Below are positions 10,874 through 22,271 of a stretch of 64,000 bases of DNA, piece by piece. The notes beneath the pieces were generated by a model. That model had not been told where the DNA came from and searched no databases. It saw only the letters and a list, made by a program, of their open reading frames with translations. The stretch is taken from NCBI GenBank assembly GCA_031769625.1, contig JAUIMM010000601.1, positions 4,594,501-4,658,500 of the forward strand, given 5' to 3'. Numbering within the stretch: the first letter of the stretch is position 1; every line of letters begins with the position of its first letter. Both the position numbers and the translations under genes were made by a program. Origin of the DNA: Taudactylus pleione. Taxonomy: Eukaryota > Chordata > Amphibia > Anura > Myobatrachidae.

Positions 10874-11231
10874 GAAAACCCAGCACTCACCATGTTTAAA
10901 CACTCACAATGATGTATAAATAAGTAAATAAATAATGGGGATTTAGTATATATATCATATACATATAAATCTATATATAGATCTCTCTCTCTCCATATAT
11001 ATATAAATCTATATATAGATCTCTCTCTCCATATATATATTATACATATATATCTATATATAGATCTATAGAGATAGATAGATGTGTGTTTGTGTGTATG
11101 TATATATATATATATATATATATATAACTATATATAAATATAGACATATATATATATATATATATATACACAACTATATATAAATATAGACATATATATA
11201 TATGTGTGTGTGTGTATGTATATGTATGTGT
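10684..11231. repeat. Complex TA microsatellite with hairpin arms
   Basis: Long TA, GATCTA and GTAT tracts are present. The arms at about 10800-10845 (agagagatctatatat, then tatatgtatatgatata) and 10943-10985 are inverted copies, separated by about 100 bp that include cccagcactcaccatg. It replaces the missing 3' end of hAT copy 1, so it also marks that element's breakpoint. Confidence 0.75.
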
Positions 11232-11595
11232 TGGTTTTTCTGCTCCTATGCTATTATTAACCTCAATAACCTTAATTTCCAATAATTTCCAGTCTATTCT
11301 GAACACCTCACACCTCACAATAGTGTTTTTATGCCCAAAAGGTTGCACCGAGGTAGCTGGATGACTATGCTAAGCGACACGAGTGGGCGGCACAAACACG
11401 TGACCCATCTAGGAGTGACACTGCAGTGGCAGACAGGATGGCAGTTTGAAATGTTGTATAAACAGGACATGTACACTTTAACAAAGCAATCATTTCAGCG
11501 CCAGGGTCTGCCACACAACTGTGGCTGAAATTATTGGTTAGTTTGGGCCCCCACAAAACAAGCTGGCAATTAATCTGTCCCTGCAGAAACTGGCT

Positions 11596-14500
11596 CTACG
11601 GAGGCAAGATGTCGTCCTCATCCTCCTCATCCACCGATTCCTCTCCCTCTTCAGTGTTGTGTACATCCTCATCCTCACAGAGTATTAACTCCTCCCCACT
11701 GGAATCCACCACCACAGGTCCCTCTGTACGTTCTGTAGGCTGGTCTCCCTTTAAGAGTTGATAATTCATTTTTATGAACATCATCTTCTCCACATTTTGT
11801 GGAAGCAACCTCCTACGCCTTTCGCTGACAAGGTTCCCGGCTGCACTAAACACTCTTTCGGAGTACACACTGGCGGGGGGGCAACTCAGGTAAAATAGAG
11901 CCAGTTTGTACAGGGGCCTCCAAATTGCCTCTTTTTCCTGCCAGTACAGGTACGGACTGTCTGACATGCCTACTTGGATGCTGTCACCGATGTAATCCTC
12001 CACCATTCTGTCAATGGTGACAGTATCATATGTAGTGACAGTAGACATGTCAGAAATTGTTGCCAGGTCCTTCAGTCCGGACCAGATGTCCAAACGTGGT
12101 CCTGCCTGCCCTGCATCACTGCCTGCGGGTTGCTTAGGATACCTACGTTTTTTTCTGGCAGCCCCAGTTGCAGGAGAAAATGAAGGAGCTGTTTACGTGT
12201 CACGTTCCGCTTCAGCTGACAGTGTGTTCACCAACAGGTCTTTGCACCTCTGCAGGCTTGTGTCGGCCAGAAAGAGAGACACCACATAGGCTTTAAACCT
12301 AGGATCGAGCACGGTGGCCAAAATGTAGTGGTCTGATTTCAACAGATTGACCACCCTGGAATCCTGGCAAAGCGAATGAAGGGCTTCATCCACAAGTCCC
12401 ACATGCCGAGTGGAATCGCTCTGTATTAGCTACTCCTTCACTTTCTCCAGCTGCTTCGGCAAAGCCTGATGAGGGGAATGACCTGACTCAAGCTGGCAGT
12501 GTCTGAACTGACTTCACGTGTGGCAAGTTCGAAGGGCTGGAGAACCTTGCACAACACGGAAATCATTCTCCACTGTGCTTGAGTCAGGTGCATACCCCCT
12601 CCTTTGCCTATGTAATAGGTGGATGTATAGGCTTGTATGGCCTTTTGCTGCTCCTCCATCCTCTGAAGCATATAGAGGGTTGAGTTCCACCGCGTCACAA
12701 CCTCTTGCTTCAGGTGATGGCGGGGCAGGTTCAAGAGTGTTTGCTGGCGCTCCAGTCTTCGGCACGCAGTCGCTGAATGGCGAAAGTGGCCAGAAATATT
12801 TCGGGCCACCCAAAGCGTCTCCTGCACGCCCCTGTCGCTTTTCAGAAAATTCTGCACCACCAAGTTTATTGTGTGAGCAAAACATGGGACGTGATGGAAT
12901 TTGCCCAGATGTAATGCCCGCACAATATTGGTGGCGTTGTCAGATATCACAAATCCCCAGGAGAGTCTAAGTGGGGTAAGCCACTGGGCGATGATTTCCC
13001 TCAGTTTCTCTAAGAGGTTGTCGGCGGTGTGCCTCTTACTGAAACCGGTGATACACAGCGTAGCCTGCCTTGTAACGAGCTGGCGTTTCTGAGATACTGC
13101 GGCTGGTGACGCTGCTGCTGTTGCTGCGTAAGGTGATACATCTACCCATTGGGCTGTCACAGTCATATAGTCCTTAGTCTGCCCTGTTCCACTTGTCCAC
13201 ATGTCCGTGGCTAAGTGGACATTGTGTACAACGGCATTTTTCAGGACACTGAGGACACTTTTTCTGACGTCTCTGTACAGTCTCGGTATCGCCTGCCTAG
13301 TGAAGTGGAATCTAGACGGGATTTGGAACCGGGGACACACTACCTCCATCAATTGTCTAAATCCCACTGCACTAATGGCGGATACCGGACGCACGTCTAA
13401 CACCAACATAGCAGTCAAGGCCTCAGTTATACGTTTTGCTTCAGGATGACTGCTGTCGTACTTCATCCTCCTCGCTAAGGACTGTTGGAGGGTCAATTGT
13501 TTAGTAAAAGTAGTGGTGTTCCTACTTCCTCTCTGGGATGATGAACGACTCCCAGCAGCAGCAACAGCAGCAGCGGCAGCAGTAGGCGTAGCAATGCAGG
13601 ATCCTCCGGAGGAATCCCGGATAGGAGAGTCAGTCATGCCAGTGACATGGCCTGCAGGACTACTTCCGATCCTGACTAAGGAGGAAATTGACGAGGAGGG
13701 AGTTGACAGTGTGGTTTGCAGGCGCTTGGATACAACAGGACAACGGGATTTAGGTGTCCCTGGACTGCTTACGGTCTTAGCCAAAGTTTCTGAACTTGAC
13801 AGTAACTTTTTATGAACGTGCTGCAGGTGCCGTATAAGGGAGGATGTTCCTAGGTGGTTGACGTCCCTACCCCTACTTATTTCACCTTTACATATGGTAC
13901 ATATGGCAAGACAGTTGTTGTCCGGATTTGGATAGAAATATTGCCAGACCAAAGAGGTGGAATGTTTGGTCTTCTGCCCAGGCATGACCGTGATGGGCTT
14001 TTTCATCCAACGGACAACAACTGTCTCCCCCGGAGCCTGATTTAAATAAACCACATCACCATCAGAATCCTCCTCGCCAACTTCCTCCTCAGCGCCAGCT
14101 ACACCAGTATCCTCATCCTGTTGTACTTCAACAGTGACATCTTCAATTTGCATATCAGCAAGTGGACTGTGGGTGCTCCTTTCAGCACTTGCAGGGTGCG
14201 TGCAAATGGTGGAAAGAGCCAACTCTTCCCGTCCAGTGCTGGGAAGGTCAGGCATCGCAACCACCACCACACTTGGACTCTCCTTGGGGATTTGTGATAT
14301 CTTCTTAGAAAGCACAGTTCTTCGCTGTGCTTTTGCCAGCTTAACTCTTTTGATTTTTTTAGTGGGAGGAGGGCTTCCATCGTCATGTGAAGCTGAACCA
14401 CTAGTCATGAACATACTAGGGATCGACCTTAGCCATTCCTTGCCACTCCGTGTCGTAAATGGCATATTGGCAAGTTTACGTTTCTCTTCAGCTGATTTAA

Positions 14501-14708
14501 ATGTCTTTTTCAAGGTCATTTTCCTGAACTTTGCCATTTGGGATTGTATGTGCCCTCTACTATGACATTGGGCATCGGCCTTGGCAGACGACGTTGATGG
14601 CATGTTATCGTCTATGTCATGACTAGTGGCAGCAGCTTCAGCACTAGGAGGAAGTGGTTCTTGATCTTTCTCTATTTTATTTTTATCGGAGAAAGTTTGG
14701 TCCTCCAT
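11596..14708 (-). pseudogene. BED-finger hAT transposase (copy 1)
   Basis: From the ATG at 14708 one open frame runs 756 codons to 12438. It includes an N-terminal basic and Ser-rich region, then a BED zinc finger near residues 255-300 (CTICKG, then HLQHVH). The hAT catalytic core follows, with an Asp in TDMWTS near residue 502 and a second in SDNATN. A single-base deletion near 12462, relative to copies 2 and 3, shifts the frame. The sequence continues at 12402-11596, with a TAA at about 12191, through the hATC dimerisation region (YWQEKEAIW, then SVYSERVFSAAGN). It ends in an acidic tail. BED-hAT transposases cut and paste the element. This copy needs at least two repairs, so it is a pseudogene, but it is the best-preserved of the five. 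Confidence 0.85.
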
Positions 14709-14744
14709 TTAAGTTATATCGATTTGATATATATGTGCGGCTAA

Positions 14745-16033
14745 ACACAGAAAATAATTTTTTTTTGGTTTGGACTGGAGTGTACTTTGGGGGTTACAGC
14801 ACCCTTTAACGGTCAAGCCAGCCGGCCCTTTACTTATGGGACACAGGCGCACACTTGGCACTGCTCCTTTGTTGATGCACGTGCAGCCACAGCGCACACA
14901 ATTCACAAACACAGAAAATAATTTTTTTTTTGGTTTGTAGTGTACTTTGGGGGTTACAGCACCCTTTAACGGTCAAGCCAGCCGGCCCTTTACTTATGAC
15001 ACAGGCGCACGCTTGGCACTACTTTGTTGATGCTCGTGCGGCTACTGCGCACACAATTCACAAACAGAAAATATATATTTTTTTGGTTTGGACTGGAGTG
15101 TACTTTGGGGGTTACAGCACCCTTTAACGGTCAAGCCAGCCGGCCCTTTACTTATGACACAGGCGCACGCTTGGCACTACTTTGTTGATGCACGTGCGGC
15201 TACTGCGCACACAATTCACAAACACAGAAAATATTTTTTTTTTTTGGTTTGGACTGGAGTGTACTTTGGGGGTTACAGCACCCTTTAACGGTCATGCCAG
15301 CCGGCCCTTTACTTATGACACAGGCGCACGCTTGGCACTACTTTGTTGATGCACGTGCGGCTACTGCGCACACAATTCACAAACACAGAAAACAATTTTT
15401 TTTTTGGTTTAGACTGGAGTGTACTTTGGGGGTTACAGCACCCTTTAACGGTCATGCCAGCCGGCCCTTTACTTATGACACAGGCGCACGCTTGGCACTA
15501 CTTTGTTGATGCACGTGCGGCTACTGCGCACACAATTCACAAACACAGAAATTAATTTATTTTTTGGTTTGGACTGGAGTGTACTTTGGGGGTTACAGCA
15601 CCCTTTAATGGTCAAGCCAGCCGGCCCTTTACTTATGACACAGGCGCACGCTTGGCACTACTTTGTTGATGCACGTGCGGCTACTGCGCACACAATTCAC
15701 AAACACAGAAAATAATTTTTTTTGGGGTTTGGACTGGAGTGTACTTTGGGGGTTACAGCACCCTTTAACGGTCAAGCCAGCCGGCCCTTTACTTATGACA
15801 CAGGCGCACGCTTGGCACTACTTTGTTGATGCACGTGCGGCTACTGCGCACACAATTCACAAACACAGAAAATAATTTTTTTTTTGGTTTGGACTGGAGT
15901 GTACTTTGGGGGTTACAGCACCCTTTAACGGTCAAGCCAGCCGGCCCTTTACTTATGACACAGGCGCACGCTTGGCACTACTTTGTTGATGCACGTGCGG
16001 CTACTGCGCACACAATTCACAAACACAGAAAAT
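14745..16033 (-). repeat. Eight tandem repeats of about 160 bp in hAT copy 1 leader
   Basis: The unit gtgtactttgggggttacag, then tatgacacaggcgcacgctt, recurs with starts near 14780, 14940, 15099, 15261, 15421, 15581, 15741 and 15901. Each unit contains a poly-T run. The repeats lie between promoter and transposase ATG, where hAT subterminal repeats often bind transposase. Open frames across them are repeat artefacts. Confidence 0.9.
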
Positions 16034-16039
16034 ATATTA

Positions 16040-16491
16040 TTTTTTTAGCACTTGGGGGGAGCACCCCTGATGGACAGAGCACCCCCTGGACAACACTACA
16101 GCACCCCTTTAGGACTGGGACACTGCACAGGACTTTGGAGTGGACACAGCCCCTATGGAGAACTGACTGCACAACACAGTCCAGCCAGCCCCTATTGACT
16201 TTGAAGTTGTGGACACAGCCCCTATTAACAACAGCAGCACAGCACAACACAGCCAGCCCCTATGGACTTTGAAGTAGTGGACAACAGCAGCACAGCGCAG
16301 CACAGCACAGCACAACACTACTCTGCACTACACTACACTACACAGCCCAGCCAGCCCTAACTCCCACCCTCCCTCTTCACTGTCCACAGCCGAGTGAGAA
16401 AATGGCGCTGACGCGGGTACCTTATATAGGATCCAAAACCCGCGAGACTCGGAAAGGCGGGATGATGACGTTTTGCCTCGATTTCAGATCC
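16040..16491 (-). promoter_or_regulatory. hAT copy 1 promoter and transcribed minisatellite
   Basis: On the minus strand a TATATAAGG box (forward 16420-16429) stands upstream of a conserved start-like segment and an array of ccccta, then tggac and cacagc units. The same arrangement occurs in copies 2, 3 and 4. Confidence 0.6.
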
Positions 16492-16926
16492 TTTTAGTGT
16501 TCGCTAAAGGGGTTATGCCACCCTTTCTGGATTTAACAAAGTCAAGTATCGCTATCGCCATCTTTTAGATGTCGAGAGCGATGCGCTCCCCATTGCCAGC
16601 AATGGAGACCCAGCGGTGCCTTTCCGGCTTCAGCAAAGCCTTCCAGGGGTAAATATTAATAAATACTAGTGGCATTTTCATTTGTATCACAGTGATAATA
16701 ACTGAAAATTGCCACTGGTATTTTCGTTCATTTATATATGGGGCCCTGAATTTCTAACTCCTATAGGCAAAGGCATCTATTCATCTCTCAAGTTGTATTG
16801 CTGCCACTATCTAATAATTGTTACATTTGTATCCAAAATATTCTTCCTTTTGCTATTTATACAGTTAATATTGTAACATATAAATATATTTTAGAGAACT
16901 GCTGTAGATCTCTAATTGGGTGGATC
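16492..16926. other. Intergenic, no gene seen
   Basis: AT-rich sequence with small inverted repeats (for example around 16666-16725, where agtggcattttca is echoed by tgccactggtattttc). Nothing nameable was found. Confidence 0.3.
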
Positions 16927-17150
16927 CAGGGCCGGATTAACAATGGGGCAGGTAGTGCTGCAGCTCCAGGCCATCTCATCAAAATAGGCCCACAGGTTAA
17001 GCTGTGCTGTTATAGTGTAGACAGGATTTTTTTTCCCTGTCACAGAGGCACAGCCTGCCTTCCAGCGCCGTCCAAAACCTCGCCGACTCAAACCCCGCCA
17101 CTTTTCTCCATCCCCCACCCACCCATGATTCAAAAAAATGGTTACTAGCC
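16927..17150. mobile_element. One-ended hAT-like fragment
   Basis: It begins with CAGGGCCGGATTAA, as at 10093 and 22272. No right terminus is recognisable downstream. The remaining sequence to 17815 is unassigned. Confidence 0.4.
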
Positions 17151-17815
17151 CTCCCCATGCAGTACTGTAGGGCCTTCTCCTCATCATGTAACGTCACACC
17201 ACGTGCCATCACATAGGTACCACCGCCCATGGTGGCCACACTGCTGAGTCTAAAAACAGGCTATACCCTGATCTGCTCTCCGTGAAGTTGACCCCAGGCC
17301 AGGTGATGTGAAGTGTTCTACTGGTTGCTGCTGCAGACGATCATCGGGGATGGGATGTCCTGTAAGCTGAACCTCTGTGAGTGCCACTTTAAAAGTTATT
17401 GTGCATGCTATTAGGTAACAATGCCCATTCCTCTAAGAAACAAGCAGATCAAGTGTTAGGTGTGAATATAGGAACAACATGTATACTGACACACTGTGAC
17501 AGACTCCACTATGAAATTACACCAGTATCTTTGCTAGGTGCAATGCATTAATATTCTTAGCTTCTCATGCTACTAGTTTTGCTGGGATTGGCTTCTTCTA
17601 TGCAGAATGTTGATTTAATGTGAATGACAATACAAGATCAGCGTGCACACTGACATGCTGTTACAGGCACTGCTGTATAATTACATTAGAATATTATGTG
17701 AAAAAGTTAAAAAATAATAATCCCTCAGACATAATCTGTCTCATAAACAGTACCATAATAGTGTGAAATACACTCTGTGATGGCCCCGCCCCCTGAGCCC
17801 CCTGGGGGAGGCGAC
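17151..17815. other. Intergenic, no gene seen
   Basis: No coding frame with recognisable content was found. It ends in the GAGGCGAC target site duplicated by the next element. Confidence 0.3.
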
Positions 17816-18388
17816 TAGGGATGGGCAGATCGATTCACTGTACTGAGTTGAGCCTCATGGCTCAACTCAGTGAAGTGTCTCGAGACACGGCTCTTTAGAT
17901 AGAGCAAGTGCTGGAGCCAGCAGGGGAGCTAGCGACTCAGAGTGAGTCGCTGACAGCTCAGCCCCCCGCAGCCCAGCACTACAGCTCAGGGTTCTCACTG
18001 ACTCTTCAGTCAGTGAACTCCCCTGAGCCCTGGCTGTAGCTGTGCGACTCAGTGAGTCGCTGACAGCTCCGCCCCCCAAGCCAGCTCAAGCCTCTGCACT
18101 GACTAAGGAGAGTTAGTGCACTGCCCTGAGCCCCTGGCAATAGGTGCACGACTCAGAGTGAGTCGCTGACAGCTCAGCCCCCTACACTGCCGATCTGACA
18201 CAGTGGAGAAGTATAATAAGGTCGGATCAGCAGTATAGGGGGCGGAGCTGCCATTCACTAGCTACCGCTGACAGAGAGGCTGGGGAGCTGGGTGTCTCGA
18301 CTCACCAAACACTGAGTGACTCGAATCATTCACTCATCTGAATGATTCGAGTCAGTGTGTTGAGACACTCACTCACTAGCCATCTCTA
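17816..18388. mobile_element. Non-autonomous hAT MITE, 573 bp, 8-bp target duplication
   Basis: The left end TAGGGATGGGC and right end (read inward) TAGAGATGGC are flanked by exact GAGGCGAC at 17808-17815 and 18389-18396. The interior repeats the theme gactcagtgagtcgctgacag about three times (near 17934, 18043 and 18150) and is full of AGTGAGTC/GACTCACT palindromes. It has no transposase. Confidence 0.9.
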
Positions 18389-18396
18389 GAGGCGAC

Positions 18397-20254
18397 AGGG
18401 TGGCACTTCAGCAGTGATACTGGCTGCAGCAAGGATGTGCAGTCAGAGTAGGCAGGGGAGGCTGTCATTTATGATTAAAATAATACTAAGAAGATACTTA
18501 TGGCACATATTATGTGCCATAAGTAGCTGCTTTGTATTATTGTAATCATTTTTACAGGAGAAATAGAGTCAAATTTATTTGGGAGGCACAGAGAGCAGTG
18601 CCTCTCACTGAGAATAGTAAAGGAAATTAAGCAGGAGCAGGGTGAAGTCTCATTGACAAGGATGTGCTTTCAGCCCAGATCCAGCACTGACAGTGACTAT
18701 TGTATCCGGCTGTCACTGGCTGTCACTGTCAGTGCAGTACTTTGTGACTGGGAGAGTGTCAGTGTTAGTCTGCAGGGCCCCGGCAGGCAGCTTGCGAGTG
18801 TTTAATTTAATACATTTAATACACTCACTATGACTACTCACTACTCACTAAGTGGCTATTTTGTTGTCCAGGTCTTCCATTAGCTTAATAGCGCTGCACC
18901 CACTATTAGGTAAACTGAAGCCCTGGACAACATATTTGAATATGTTTTAGTGTTAGGTCTTAACTGGAATAAATTAGATTCTTTAGATGAGTATAACTAC
19001 CTATTGCAAAAATCAATAAATACAGAGTTATTCTGAAATAGGTGAATGTATATTTAGTTATTATGCTGTTGGATTTGACTATTCCTGTGCTGTAAATTCT
19101 GTTAAGATACAGGGGAATGTATGTTATTATGCAACCTTCCAATTGAATGGTGGGATTTAAGGTACCTCTTTTGGGTCCATATACTATATGTATGTATAAA
19201 TCAAGCTCTTACACTAGTCAATGTCTCACGAGGCACCAGGATAGCCAGAAGTAGGAGCCATGTGTAGCTACAGTGCCACCCCAGGACCCTGCGCCCTGTG
19301 CAATGGCACTGCTTGTACACACTTAGTTATGGCACTGCTGTTAAGGATTCACTTTATTCTCATATTCCACACACAAAAGGAATTGAAGTGGTTTAATCAC
19401 TTTTTATATAAGGTATGACTATAGATGAGATTTTGCATCACTTTGTTTTAAGTTCCATCAATTTTATTCTCATACACAATGTTTTTTCTATTTAATTCCT
19501 CATTCTCAAACATGGGGACTGCTATAGGTACAAGGTTTGCTCTAAATGATGCTAATTTCTACATACCACGTGTGAGATGGTGCATTCAGGGCAAACCTGA
19601 TCTTTTACTGTCTATTTATCTATTAATTGGGATGGAGGTATAAACACATTGCCCCATTTTCTAAATTCTTGATTTTGGGTTGAAATTTACACACAGTTAT
19701 AGAGCTACGCACATCTTTTATATGTATAAAAGACATCTTACAAATAGGGACATTTATTAAGGAAGTAGACTCTAATAAATATTAGAATTATAATAGTGGC
19801 ACCTATGAGCCTAGAAACAATATCTCTCTTTGAGCCAGAAACGAAATTGTGCAAGGAATGTATAGTTTCAGTAATAAGCATGTGATATATATTTGGCAAT
19901 TCCAGAACAAGGTTATGCCATCTGGCTTCTGAATAGGACATTGAAGGAAGCAAGTGTCTTAGACAGACAGCGCCTTATATCATGATGAAGGAGATATGGA
20001 AAAGTAGAATAAAGAAAATTTGAAACAAAGGGAGTTTAATATACATGCTTCTAAGATTAAGAGTATTATTAAAAATAATTAAATGCTCCTTCAAATGGAT
20101 GAAATATTAGTATGTCTAACTACATTTAACAAAACTCGAAATTTAAAAATGAAATGAGCACCTAGTTGTTTTCAAAAGTAAACCTTAGACACTTACTTGG
20201 TTATTGTGTAATCCTGAGGGATTCCACAATTGTGGAAGAAGTGGCTGTATGACA
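18397..20254. other. Intergenic, no gene seen
   Basis: AT-rich sequence. No frame with recognisable protein content and no clear repeat boundaries were found. Short frames at 18960-19142 and 19738-19953 have no supporting motif. Confidence 0.35.
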
Positions 20255-20530
20255 TTCAGATCTGAAAAATACCGACATCACATCAAATGTTACTAAGGGA
20301 AACTATCCCATTAAAGGCTTCACTAATTGTAATTTTGCATTTGTGATGTACTGTATTCAATGTGGCTGCACAACCAGAGCAGTAAACACACAATTTCTTG
20401 AACACTGGAGAAATATCTAAAAAGGCCTAAAAACTAACAATCTGTCGTAACATCTCTTTGAGTGCCAAGAAGGCGATTTAGATAAATTAAAAGAAGTATT
20501 AGTTAAGGTATATGTACAAGAAAAGAAACT
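20255..20530 (+). pseudogene. Relic Penelope-like element, GIY-YIG C-terminus
   Basis: The forward frame reads YPIKGFTNC, FVMYCIQCGCTTRA and FLEHWRNI, a stop, then KGLKTNNLS, a stop, then HLFECQEGDLDKLK. This matches the consensus spacing of the PLE endonuclease tail, where the strand VVY...C.C is followed by Arg, EHxxxI and SRHF.EC. Two in-frame stops and no upstream reverse transcriptase show an old 5'-truncated copy. It is a different lineage from the intact PLE at 56-60 kb, whose tail reads differently. Confidence 0.6.
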
Positions 20531-21480
20531 AACCGCACAGGATAATGATTCTATCAAGATTATATACTAAAGCTGTGTGCAGGCTCTACCACTGTGTCCT
20601 CTAATTAACATATGACATAATTTGTTTATACTGTGCCCACACTGTGTATCACTTGACTTACCTGGGAGGACATATATTGCAGTAACACAGTGTGAGGGAG
20701 CTATTAATCCGATCACATTGCTCCCACACTGTGTATTACTTGAGGGTTTTTATACATATGTAAGAACACAGTGTGAGTAAGCTGTCAATTCAGATGTATT
20801 CAAATATCTCCATAGCTACATAATGCAAATCTGAATGGGGTGGGTGTGTGGCAGCACATAGCAACTTAATTACATAAAAATCCTGGAAGTACATAATGGT
20901 AGTTATATGTGGTAGTGTTCCTTTTGACATGTGACAAAGTGACAGATTACTCTCTCCACACTAGCAATGATATTCATGGACACACAATACCCTGCCTAAA
21001 CTCTTGAGGACATTACCCAATATAAATGGTAGCTACATTATTACCATTAATTTTGATAACATTGTCACGCAGTGGATGTTACATTACACGGTGTAAATCC
21101 CTGGGTATGTCTGTTACTCCCACCCTCATCTGATAATAATATATAAACTCCTCAATACAGTATAAAATATATGAACGAGACACTTATAGCGGCATTCCTG
21201 CACAATTTTTATCTTTGTTCATACTTCTTAGTATTATTTTGCAGTCATTTTAATTAACAGTATTTTAATATATGTATTAAAAGTTGTATTTTATTAAATT
21301 CTCTCTCTGAGCACCACAGTATACAAATCCTAGTCTTTGAATCTTTTTGCTATTAGATAAGGTGACAGATTTAACCACCTTCGTAAATAAGAAGTTTAAA
21401 TGAGAATGTGGAACTTAATGTTATGTCATTTATATATAAATGTTAACTAAAAAACACATAAATATACATGTATACAGGAT
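20531..21480. other. Intergenic, possible old PLE 3' flank
   Basis: Imperfect repeats of acactgtgta, then aacacagtgtgag, occur at 20638-20695 and 20729-20785. No coding content was found. Confidence 0.3.
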
Positions 21481-21639
21481 AATATAAAGCCTGTGTGCAC
21501 ATGTCAATCAATTTAGGCATGTTTGACAGGCTGGAGATGTACTTACCCTCTGCGGTCATGGCAAACCAGGGATGGAGACTAGACGGAGCTACAAGAGGCT
21601 GCAGGGACGTATGGGAAAATTTCCCTCTGTCCCTGCAGT

Positions 21640-21940
21640 TTTCAGAGAATTTAATGTATTTTCTTCATATAACGCCATTCTGAGATGGCATTATATAAAG
21701 TGAGGATTTTACGAGTAATTTAACGCTTTTTGCTTTGCTGAATAGCAAAAAGTGTTAAAGCACTGTAGAGATCAATGGCTGATCCCTACAATGTGAGGTG
21801 GGAATTAATGGAGAAGATAATTGTGTTATCTTCTCCATTAACCCATTGCTGAATAGTAGATTTACATAATAAATGTGGAAATGATGATTTCTGCATTTTT
21901 TGTGTAAAAAAATCACTGCTGAATAGACCCCAATAAGAGA
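21640..21940. repeat. Hairpin-rich sequence, probable MITE part
   Basis: Three consecutive hairpins are visible at 21669-21696, 21721-21757 and 21804-21841. The last pairs TTAATGGAGAAGATAA with TTATCTTCTCCATTAA. The phrase tgctgaatag recurs three times. Only a possible right end (ctgaatagacccc) was noticed. Confidence 0.45.
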
Positions 21941-22271
21941 AAGCAGAGGTGCATACTGATGTGTAGATGTAACTTACAATACATTTTTTGCATGTGATAA
22001 AGGCATTATATTTTGGTGATTCCCTTGGTATGTAGAAGTATGAGTTCAAAATGTGGAGAACCAACAACATGGTTTAACGAATGTCATAATGAGGCTTGTA
22101 AAGAGGAAATTAATGTAAATACTACTGACTAACTATGGTGATCTGCAGCCCTCGCAATATGAATACAGCCACTCGATTGGCTGAGGATTGAATATTAGAG
22201 ATGCTAGGAGACACACAAACTATCCTCTAATGAATCTACTCTTGGTTATAGGCAGAGAAATTCATCAGGAT

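Larger units (their letters stand above)
11232..16491 (-). mobile_element. hAT transposon, copy 1
   Basis: This is the longest hAT copy. From its 5' side (16491, downward) it has a TATA-containing leader, a transcribed minisatellite, eight tandem repeats of about 160 bp, a BED-type transposase and a 3' non-coding region. Neither terminal repeat is preserved. The 3' end breaks at the TA microsatellite, and the 5' end diverges from the other copies at about 16491, before the TAGGGGTGAGC end. It shares with copies 4 and 5 a 3' non-coding segment that copies 2 and 3 have lost. Confidence 0.85.

Noticed and set aside
10709..11348. ORFs rich in Ile-Tyr
   Set aside because: Translation of TA microsatellite.
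14930..15875. Series of near-identical plus-strand ORFs of 65-86 codons
   Set aside because: Each corresponds to one unit of the 160-bp repeat antisense to the transposase leader.
17867..18079. Minus-strand ORF rich in Ser, Leu and Ala
   Set aside because: It lies fully in the hAT MITE with exact 8-bp target duplication, and its composition follows internal tandem repeats.
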